Positions 57,649-64,000 of a stretch of DNA of 64,000 nucleotides are shown here, piece after piece. Both the position numbers and the translations under genes were made by a program. The first letter of the stretch is position 1, and each line of letters opens with the position of its first letter. A model generated the notes under the pieces. That model saw only the letters and a list, made by a program, of their open reading frames with translations, was not told the DNA's origin and did no database searches. The DNA comes from Lysinibacillus sp. KCTC 33748 (lineage in GTDB: Bacteria > Bacillota > Bacilli > Bacillales_A > Planococcaceae). Location: assembly GCF_002237755.1 (NCBI RefSeq), contig NZ_MWSJ01000007.1:1-64000 (forward strand), written 5' to 3'.

Positions 57649-57675
57649 TAATTTTAATAATTGCTAATTAAGCAA

Positions 57676-57891
57676 TTATTGGTTGTTCGGCATACCTTTT
57701 AATTGAGATTCTGCCATTTGTACAAGACGTTTAGTGATTTCACCGCCAACGGAACCGTTAGCACGAGCTGAAGCGTCAGCTCCTAATTGAACACCAAATT
57801 CTTGTGCAATTTCGTATTTCATTTGATCAAGTGCGCGCTCTACACCAGGTACAGCAAGTTGATTTGAACTGCGGTTGTTGTTGTTTGCCAT
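57676..57891 (-). CDS. Alpha/beta-type small acid-soluble spore protein
   Basis: 71 residues: [40 protein letters not shown] and [13 protein letters not shown], the conserved SASP sequence including the GPR protease site (EIAQEFGV). It coats spore DNA and is degraded at germination. It occupies the place of B. subtilis sspA. GGAGGTGAG precedes the ATG. It shows the organism makes endospores. Confidence 0.97.
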   Translation of the reverse strand: MANNNNRSSNQLAVPGVERALDQMKYEIAQEFGVQLGADASARANGSVGGEITKRLVQMAESQLKGMPNNQ

Positions 57892-57985
57892 GTGTTTCTC
57901 ACCTCCTTGTGAATATAGAATGTGCGATTTTAGATTTTTAATACAAAAATATTTCAGGTAAATTGTACCTCAGAAGGAAATGGAC

Positions 57986-58022
57986 TAAAAAAGCCGACTC
58001 AAAATGTACTTTTGAGTCGGCT
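57986..58022 (-). terminator. Terminator of iscS-thiI
   Basis: Minus strand: AGCCGACTCAAAA, GTAC, TTTTGAGTCGGCT then TTTTTT, about 23 bp past the thiI stop. Confidence 0.88.
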
Positions 58023-58044
58023 CTTATGAATTCGCAAGGTTCTT

Positions 58045-59253
58045 CTATAAAAGATCCGCAAATTTATCGGCATCTTGTTCTTTTTTCGGGAAAATGTAAA
58101 CTTCACGGTTTTTCACTGCTCGTTCGATGAGTTCATCAAAATCCGAGAAGCTTTCGTAATGCTCAACCTTTTCAAGCTTTGGCTTTGTTTTTGGACTTGC
58201 AGGAGTAAAAATTGTACAGCAGTCTTCAAATGGCTGAATAGACGTTTCGTATGTGCCAATTTTCTCAGCAATATCGATAATTTCTAATTTATCTGATGAG
58301 ATTAATGGACGTAAAATCGGTGTGTTCGTTACTGCATTAATAGCTGTAAGGCTTTCAAGAGTTTGACTCGCTACTTGCCCAAGACTTTCACCTGTAACTA
58401 TAGCTAGTGCACCAATGTCTTCACGTACTTTGTCAGCAACTTTTAGCATCATACGACGAGTAGTTGTCATCGATACATTAGATGGTACTTTTTCTTTAAT
58501 AAGAACTTGAATTTCAGTGAAAGGAATAACGTGTAAACGTATACTCGCTCCGAATTTCGTTAATTCATTAGCAAGTACCTTTACTTTTTCCAATGAGTTT
58601 TGGCTTGTGTATGGTGGGCTAAAGAAGTGAATCGCTTCTAAGCGCACTCCTCGTTTCATCATTAAATAACCGGCAACTGGGCTATCGATACCACCTGAAA
58701 GCATTAATAAAGATTTACCATTCGAGCCTACAGGCATTCCACCTGCACCCGGAATAACTTGCGCCATCATATATGTTGCATCATGACGCACCTCTACGCG
58801 AAGTTCGATATCAGGCTTCTTCACCTTTACTGATAAATTTTGATATTGTGGTAATACATGACCACCAATTTCGCGTTGAATGGCATGTGATTCTAACGGG
58901 AATGTTTTATCTGTGCGCTTTACTTCTACTTTAAATGTAAGCTGCTCATTTTTAAATGTATCCATAATTGTTATGGCTAGTTTTTTCATGGCTTCGATAT
59001 CTTTTTCACATGCAGCCACAGGACTAAATGATTGAATACCAAAAATTTTAGGTAAACCTTTTAATAGTACGTCCATTTGTGCTTCATCTTGAATGGCTAT
59101 AAACATTCGATCACGCTCTGTGCGAATGTGTAAATGTCCTAAATCCGCAAACGCATGACGAATGTTCTCTCGTAAACGACGAATAAAATCCATCTTGTTG
59201 CGACCTTTTGTAGAAAGCTCTCCATATCGAATTAAAATTTCTTTCCAAATCAT
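58045..59253 (-). CDS. thiI: tRNA 4-thiouridine synthase ThiI
   Basis: 402 residues. N-terminal ferredoxin-like and THUMP domains (about 1-165), then PP-loop SGGIDSPVAGYLMMKRG and VTGESLGQVASQTLESL. There is no C-terminal rhodanese domain, as in other Bacillus ThiI. It adenylates U8 of tRNA and inserts sulfur. It follows the cysteine desulfurase by 2 bp, its likely sulfur donor. Confidence 0.95.
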   Translation of the reverse strand: MIWKEILIRYGELSTKGRNKMDFIRRLRENIRHAFADLGHLHIRTERDRMFIAIQDEAQMDVLLKGLPKIFGIQSFSPVAACEKDIEAMKKLAITIMDTFKNEQLTFKVEVKRTDKTFPLESHAIQREIGGHVLPQYQNLSVKVKKPDIELRVEVRHDATYMMAQVIPGAGGMPVGSNGKSLLMLSGGIDSPVAGYLMMKRGVRLEAIHFFSPPYTSQNSLEKVKVLANELTKFGASIRLHVIPFTEIQVLIKEKVPSNVSMTTTRRMMLKVADKVREDIGALAIVTGESLGQVASQTLESLTAINAVTNTPILRPLISSDKLEIIDIAEKIGTYETSIQPFEDCCTIFTPASPKTKPKLEKVEHYESFSDFDELIERAVKNREVYIFPKKEQDADKFADLL

Positions 59254-59255
59254 TT

Positions 59256-60410
59256 TTAAAATTCTCCTTTTAGTTCCGTCAATACTTCATCTAATACTTG
59301 TTTAAACTTTACAATATCTTCATTTGTTACATGTGCGCCAAAACTTATACGAATAACACCATTTTTAAAATGCTCATCGATATTTAGAGCTTCAACAACA
59401 TGACTTGTTTTTGTCTGTTTCGATGAACATGCGCTCGATGTCGATACAATTACATTACGTTTTTGCAATGCATTGATAATGACTTCACCTTTTAAGTCGC
59501 GAATACTAAAAGATAAAATATGTGCAGCTCCTTTTGGTGTTGATAAAATATGCACTTCATCTCCATATCCACGTAATTGAGTGCATATTTCTTCATACCA
59601 TTGACGATATTTTTTTGCACGGTCATTCATCGTCTCTATCGCTATTCGAGCTGCTTTTGATAAGGCTACAGCTTGCGGTACAGCTACTGTTCCGCTACGC
59701 AAACCAAATTCCTGCCCTCCGCCAAGTGCATACGGTTGCCATTTCATTTTTTTACGGAATGCGAGTACACCTGAACCTTTAAAGCCATGAATTTTATGAC
59801 CAGAAATTGAAATACAGTCTGGACCCTCGTCATCGTTAAATGATATCGGTAACTTCCCGAAGCTTTGTATAGCGTCTACGTGAAAAGCTGCACGACTCGA
59901 TTCATGAATAATTTTTGCAGCTTCAAAAATTGGTTGAATCGCGCCCATTTCATTATTTACATGCATCATACTTACTAAAATGGTATCCTTCCGCACTTTT
60001 GCGCGAAGCTCCTCTAAAGAAATAACTCCGTTTTCATCTACTTGCAAGTATTCCACATCAAAACCGTCTTGCTCAAGCTGCTTCACAGATTCTAGGACAG
60101 ATGGATGTTCAATTTCAGTTGTTAAAATATGATTTCCTTTATGTGTGTTGCTACGTGCTAAACCAAATATAGCCGTGTTATTGGATTCAGTACCACCTGA
60201 TGTAAATAGCACATTTTTTGCTTCTGTATGCAAAATATCTGCTACTTGCTCACGTGCACGCATTAATAATTCATTTGATTCAACACCCATTGCATGAATG
60301 GAAGCAGGATTGGCATAATACTGCTCATTCACTACCATAAATGCTTGCATAACCTCTTTTATAGGTTTTGTTGTTGCACTGTTGTCTAAATAGATTGTAT
60401 TAACTTCCAT
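59256..60410 (-). CDS. Cysteine desulfurase (NifS/IscS family, NifZ-like)
   Basis: About 384 residues. PLP-enzyme landmarks: YLDNSATTKP, FTSGGTESNNTAIFGLA, HVDAIQSFGKLPI, SISGHKIHGFKGSG (Schiff-base Lys) and STSSACSSKQTKTSH (persulfide Cys). The ATG at 60410 is chosen; a GTG three codons earlier is also open and neither has a strong ribosome site. Pairing with thiI matches the B. subtilis nifZ-thiI couple for tRNA thiolation. Confidence 0.93.
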   Translation of the reverse strand: MEVNTIYLDNSATTKPIKEVMQAFMVVNEQYYANPASIHAMGVESNELLMRAREQVADILHTEAKNVLFTSGGTESNNTAIFGLARSNTHKGNHILTTEIEHPSVLESVKQLEQDGFDVEYLQVDENGVISLEELRAKVRKDTILVSMMHVNNEMGAIQPIFEAAKIIHESSRAAFHVDAIQSFGKLPISFNDDEGPDCISISGHKIHGFKGSGVLAFRKKMKWQPYALGGGQEFGLRSGTVAVPQAVALSKAARIAIETMNDRAKKYRQWYEEICTQLRGYGDEVHILSTPKGAAHILSFSIRDLKGEVIINALQKRNVIVSTSSACSSKQTKTSHVVEALNIDEHFKNGVIRISFGAHVTNEDIVKFKQVLDEVLTELKGEF

Positions 60411-60532
60411 TATTATCACACACTTTCAAAACGTTGATTTAACGGTATTTATCATAACGCAATCTTCAGCGATTGACTACTAACTTTAACAATTATCCTA
60501 ATTTAATCACCTATTTGTTTGCTTTTAATGTG

Positions 60533-60556
60533 AAAAACCACCCTTTTTAGAGTGGC
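60533..60556 (-). terminator. Distal terminator downstream of the GNAT gene
   Basis: Minus strand: CCACTC, TAAAAA, GGGTGG then TTTTTC. It lies beyond family A copy 8, about 400 bp past the GNAT stop and before iscS. Confidence 0.6.
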
Positions 60557-60626
60557 ATCTTAAAGACTTGCTATGAACGTTTCTAACTAAAAATTAAGCA
60601 GCAAAAAAATTTGATTTCTGCATTGT

Positions 60627-60801
60627 TAGGCTCATCACCCTAACGTGTAGTTGATTTCCGTTCCTGGGCGCTTTGTAGCTGCCGCTTTGCTTTCGCTACA
60701 GAAAACATTTGTTGTAGCTGCCGCTTCGCTTTCGCACAGTTAAAACATTTGTTGCTTTCGCTAATCCCCGAGGAGTCGCCCAGTCGTAACGAAGATCAAC
60801 T
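60627..60801. repeat. Family A repeat, copy 8 (complete, subfamily 2 flank)
   Basis: GGCTCATCACCCTAACGTG, TTGATTTCCGTTCC, TGGGCGCTTTG ... CGAGGAGTCGCCCAG and AGATCAACTT. The interior has two copies of GCTGCCGCTTTGCTTTCG/GCTGCCGCTTCGCTTTCG with AAAACATTTGTTG. Here the left stem has lost two bases, so the full compensatory pairing is not kept. Confidence 0.88.
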
Positions 60802-60952
60802 TATACACATAGCATGTTTTTTTAATGTCACCCTCTACTTTCAGTAAAAGCTAACGCTGCTATATTTAACTATATTGTAAGCTAATTTCACACTAGTAGT
60901 TCAAGAAAAACAAGCAATCCCACAAATTTTTCTTAATTGACTGGCTGATTCA

Positions 60953-61417
60953 TTAAGCTTTCTCCATTGTTATAAATTCAGTTGAAGCTGTGAAATTCAT
61001 AACTTTTTTAAAGCCTAATTTTTCATATAGGTGAATGGCTCTTGTATTAAAGGTAGCTACTGTTAAACGAAGAGGACAATTTTTTTCTTGTTGTAGATGA
61101 TTTAAAACAAATGAAAAAAACTCTGCACCATCCCCTTTTCCTGTTAACTCAGGCTTCATCCCTATTCCAATATCAATGCATTCGTCTATATATGCACCAT
61201 AGTCATGTCCTTTAGGTACTTGTGCAGATGTTCCTGTACAGAAAAAACCGACTAGCTCTTCTTGATCATTGACAATAGAATAATACGGACTTTCAAGAAA
61301 TTCTTTTAGAGATTCGTCGCAAAGTTCATTGTTGTAAAAATCATATGGTTCTTCATATTTCCAATTTAATATATCAGTCGCATGCATTTCATTCATTTCC
61401 CGACTATAAAATTGCAT
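60953..61417 (-). CDS. GNAT-family N-acetyltransferase
   Basis: 154 residues from the ATG at 61417 (GAGGTG seven bases upstream; an in-frame GTG three codons earlier overlaps that site). Acetyl-CoA-binding region IGMKPELTGKGDGAEFFSFV (Q/RxxGxG/A-like), then LTVATFNTRAIHLYEKLGF, typical GNAT motifs A and B. Substrate unknown. Family A copies lie on both sides (60627 and 61505). Confidence 0.88.
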   Translation of the reverse strand: MQFYSREMNEMHATDILNWKYEEPYDFYNNELCDESLKEFLESPYYSIVNDQEELVGFFCTGTSAQVPKGHDYGAYIDECIDIGIGMKPELTGKGDGAEFFSFVLNHLQQEKNCPLRLTVATFNTRAIHLYEKLGFKKVMNFTASTEFITMEKA

Positions 61418-61504
61418 GTTGAACACCTCTATTTTTCATCATTTCGAATCAAAAATAATTAAAGTCTCCGCCTCATTTGATGTTCCATCTTTAGCTTTTA
61501 TATC

Positions 61505-61549
61505 TACAACGAGGGGGTGATTTCCGTTCCAGCAGGGCGCTTACTTCGT
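61505..61549. repeat. Family A fragment, copy 10 (left end)
   Basis: TACAACGAGGGGGTGATTTC, CGTTCCAGCAGGGCGCTTAC, then unrelated sequence. It lies between the ezrA terminator and the GNAT gene. Confidence 0.75.
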
Positions 61550-61556
61550 ATCTTAA

Positions 61557-61601
61557 TAAAAAGCTGTCTAAAAAGTAATAACTATACCTTTTAGACAGCT
61601 G
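61557..61601 (-). terminator. Terminator of ezrA
   Basis: Minus strand: AGCTGTCTAAAA, 15-base loop, TTTTTAGACAGCT then TTTTATT, about 25 bp past the ezrA stop. Confidence 0.85.
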
Positions 61602-61624
61602 CTGTAATTTCTTATTATACTTGA

Positions 61625-63325
61625 CTATTTTGATATTGTTTCTTCAGCCACAAGTTCTTGAATTCGCTTTAAAGCACCTGGCTCCATTTCTTCAACTGCT
61701 GTTCCAGCCTCTTCTAATGCTTTGGAATAACGGAATTGATTGAAAGATCCTTCTGCTTCTTTTAAACGAGAATTCAATTTTGGATTTGTTGCACGATGAC
61801 GGTTACCGTACTGAATAATGCGCTCAATCAGCATTACATTTTCAATTAATTCACGCGACTTCGTTTTTACATCTTCTACACAAAGTGTTGCGGCATTTAA
61901 ATTATTATGAACTGTTCCCATGTTGAGAGGCACCTCTTGCAGGCTTTGCATAACTAAATAAATATGCTCTGCTGCCTCATCTAGACGGGCATCCATCTCT
62001 TCAGGGATACCTGGAATATTAGCCTTATTCAATAGACGATCTGTTTCTTGTAATGTTTTCTTTAAGCTTTCTACTTGCATGCGAGCCTTGTTTTCATCAA
62101 TTCGTAGCTTCTTCATCGTATTTGACAAATGACCTTGCTCCTCATGAATCCTTTCTAGCTCTTCACTAATTTCAATCAATTCTTCCTGTAAACTTGAATA
62201 TGCAGATTTTTCCTCTCTAACACGCATCGCCAATAAGTCATAGCGACGTTGTAAAGCTTCTAATTGCTTTAATGCAGCTTTTGGAATTTCAGCATCTTTT
62301 TCATTTAAGCGATAACTTTGCTGCACAAAAGTTGCTTCATCACTTACTAATCTTGTTGAACTAATAACATTGGTGATTGAGCTTAATAAACGATCACAAT
62401 TTTGGTCAACATAATTTTTAGCAATAACCTCTTTTTCAAGAAGATCATAAAAATGATCAATTTCTTCATTTATATCCGTAACACGTGGTTTAACAACATT
62501 TAAGTTAAGCTCTGCTAATTCACTTTTTAATGTTACAAATTCTTCTTCAAATTTATTAAGCTCTTCAGTTAGCTCTAAATGTTGTAAATAATAGGATTGA
62601 TCTTCCATTTCACGCTGGCCACTTCGTAACTCCTGTACCGCTCCTGGAAGCTTCACTTGCAATTCAGTCAAAATTGCTGGGACATCATTGATATATTCAA
62701 ATGTCTGTTGTGATTCTTGGTTTAAGCCAATAACAATTTCCCGCGCCTGCAAATAATTCCCTTCACTAGTAAGCATATCGAATTCCTCAAACTTTTGAAC
62801 AAACGTCTCCAGTTTTTTCTCTAGAGCTGGTAATGCTACCCCAAATGAATGTTGGTGCGCTAACAATGTTTTACGTGCAGAGCGATAGTATTCTTTTAAT
62901 TGTTCAATTTCAATACGATTTTTTTCTTCGCTGCCAATTAATTCATTTAGTTCTTCTAAGATTTTATCTTTATCTTGTTCACACTTTTTAATGTAATCTT
63001 CTATCTCACGTTCAATTAATGTTGCTTTATTAAAACGAAGTCTATTGATTTGATCCTCTGCATCGAATAAGAGTGAATCAATTTTTGTCATATGTACATC
63101 GATGACTTCATCCCAACTATTACGCCATCGTTCAAACATTTCTTCCGTTTCACCGTTCATGTTTAAAGATTTAACTTTTGAAATTTCCTCATTTATGGGA
63201 TTGTTTTGTATTTGTGATTTTTCATTTTCAAGTTTAGCAATGATTGTTGTATGTTTTCGTCGCATCATAAATCCTACTATCGCTAAAATTAATAGTAGGA
63301 TAACTGGAATGATGATATACTCCAT
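61625..63325 (-). CDS. ezrA: Septation ring formation regulator EzrA
   Basis: 566 residues, the usual size. One N-terminal membrane helix (about 3-20, IIIPVILLLILAIVGFMM) followed by a long series of spectrin-like coiled coils. Recognisable segments include WRNSWDEVIDVHMTKIDSLL, EAEGSFNQFRYSKALEEAG and the near-C-terminal ELIENVMLIERIIQYGNRHR. EzrA controls FtsZ ring placement and links it to cell-wall synthesis. GGAGGCTTAC precedes the ATG. It diverges from hisJ as in Bacillus. Confidence 0.95.
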   Translation of the reverse strand: MEYIIIPVILLLILAIVGFMMRRKHTTIIAKLENEKSQIQNNPINEEISKVKSLNMNGETEEMFERWRNSWDEVIDVHMTKIDSLLFDAEDQINRLRFNKATLIEREIEDYIKKCEQDKDKILEELNELIGSEEKNRIEIEQLKEYYRSARKTLLAHQHSFGVALPALEKKLETFVQKFEEFDMLTSEGNYLQAREIVIGLNQESQQTFEYINDVPAILTELQVKLPGAVQELRSGQREMEDQSYYLQHLELTEELNKFEEEFVTLKSELAELNLNVVKPRVTDINEEIDHFYDLLEKEVIAKNYVDQNCDRLLSSITNVISSTRLVSDEATFVQQSYRLNEKDAEIPKAALKQLEALQRRYDLLAMRVREEKSAYSSLQEELIEISEELERIHEEQGHLSNTMKKLRIDENKARMQVESLKKTLQETDRLLNKANIPGIPEEMDARLDEAAEHIYLVMQSLQEVPLNMGTVHNNLNAATLCVEDVKTKSRELIENVMLIERIIQYGNRHRATNPKLNSRLKEAEGSFNQFRYSKALEEAGTAVEEMEPGALKRIQELVAEETISK

Positions 63326-63514
63326 CGTAAGCCTCCTATTCTACAATAAACGAATTGGCTAGTTGTATTTATTATATACTATGTTATCGCCTTTTGTACT
63401 AAAATTTGAGTGTTTTTTGTGTAATTACGCCTTTTAAGAATAACAATAACTTAATTTTTGAACAATATGCGCAAATATAAGTGTATTATCCAAAAATATA
63501 AAGGAGTGGTATTT

Positions 63515-64000
63515 ATGAAATGTGACGGCCATGTTCATAGCCCATATTGTCCACATGGTACCTCTGATTCATTTAAGCAGTATATAGAAAAAGCAATCTC
63601 TCATGATTTCACAGATATTAGCTTTACAGAACATGCACCATTACCATTGAATTTTGTAGACCCTACACCACAGCAAGACAGTGGTATGAATCCGGAATTT
63701 TTAATGCCTTATTTTGAAGATTTGCAACGCCTTCAAAAGGAGTACGCACAAGACATTCGCATTCATATAGGGCTAGAGGTCGACTATATTCAAGGCTTTG
63801 AACAAGAAACTCGTCAATTTCTTGATACATACGGACACTTTTTAGATGACTCTATTTTATCAGTTCATTTTTTACAATGGGACAATATCTTTGAATGCAT
63901 AGACTTTTCTCCAGAAAGTTTTATGGCTTTTGCAAAGAAAGTCGGCTCTATTGAACAAGTGTATAATTTATATTACGATACCGTCCTACAATCCATTAAA
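63515..64000 (+). CDS. hisJ: Histidinol-phosphatase (PHP family), cut by the window end
   Basis: 162 codons are visible before the window ends; the full protein is normally about 265-270. PHP metal motif MKCDGHVHSPYCPHGTSD at the N-terminus, then ISFTEHAPLPLNFVDPT, IHIGLEVDYIQGFEQ and SVHFLQWDNIFECID. It dephosphorylates L-histidinol phosphate in histidine biosynthesis. The ATG at 63515 follows AAGGAGTGG. It is divergent from ezrA, matching B. subtilis hisJ (ytvP). Confidence 0.9.
   Translation, partial: MKCDGHVHSPYCPHGTSDSFKQYIEKAISHDFTDISFTEHAPLPLNFVDPTPQQDSGMNPEFLMPYFEDLQRLQKEYAQDIRIHIGLEVDYIQGFEQETRQFLDTYGHFLDDSILSVHFLQWDNIFECIDFSPESFMAFAKKVGSIEQVYNLYYDTVLQSIK

Overview
The window looks like the chromosome of an endospore-forming member of the Bacillales, most probably a Lysinibacillus or close relative. 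The evidence is low GC, a gene encoding an alpha/beta small acid-soluble spore protein, Bacillus-type ribosome binding sites, frequent TTG starts, and a gene order that follows the Bacillus subtilis segment ysdC/ysdA/infC - thrS - dnaI/dnaB/nrdR - gapB - coaE/mutM/polA - phoR/phoP - mdh/icd/citZ - ytvI/fxsA - pyk/pfkA - accA/accD - dnaE - nrnA/ytpI/ytoI - ald - ytxK/tpx - ytcI - sspA - thiI/nifZ - ezrA - hisJ. The genus is inferred from synteny and protein resemblance, not from a search. Most genes lie on the minus strand.

Layout. 1-3.7 kb: a membrane-anchored C39-like protein, a MerR regulator, an M42 aminopeptidase and a dimeric dUTPase. 3.7-6.1 kb: ysdB, ysdA and the infC-rpmI-rplT operon, with an AUU start for infC and an L20-type leader. 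6.5-9 kb: thrS behind a T-box leader. 9-12 kb: nrdR-dnaB-dnaI. 12-18 kb: gapB, coaE, mutM, polA. 18-22.6 kb: a small membrane protein, hflK-hflC and an LrgA/LrgB pair, inserted between polA and phoR relative to B. subtilis. 23-29 kb: phoPR, a MaoC-like protein, an MBL-fold protein and an ECF sigma/anti-sigma pair. 29-33 kb: citZ, icd, mdh. 33-40.5 kb: ytvI, fxsA, pfkA-pyk and a FadR-type regulator-accD-accA operon. 40.6-47.4 kb: dnaE, nrnA, ytpI, ytoI, ytkL. 47.6-55 kb: an M24 peptidase, ald, uspA, ytxK, tpx, ytcI. 55-57.5 kb: a TPP riboswitch and thiMDE. 57.6-64 kb: SASP, thiI/nifS, a GNAT acetyltransferase, ezrA and the start of hisJ.

The genes form a coherent central-metabolism and information-processing core: glycolysis and gluconeogenesis (pfkA, pyk, gapB), the top of the TCA cycle (citZ, icd, mdh), malonyl-CoA synthesis (accDA), replication (dnaB, dnaI, dnaE, polA), repair (mutM), translation (infC, rpmI, rplT, thrS) and sulfur/thiamine work (nifS, thiI, thiMDE).

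The most unusual content is intergenic. Two interspersed, non-coding, palindromic repeat families recur. Family A has about ten copies or fragments, is bounded by an inverted repeat (GTTGATTTCCGTTCC ... CCAATCAAC) and carries modules such as CGCTTCGCTTTCGCACAG. Family B has about seven copies with cores such as TTATGCCTCGGCATAA. Both show compensatory changes in paired arms, which argues that a folded structure is maintained. Family A always lies 3' of at least one gene and never in a divergent promoter gap, and in three places it sits between two similar hairpins, as if a terminator had been duplicated around it. I regard these families as the best candidate for an undescribed element in this window.
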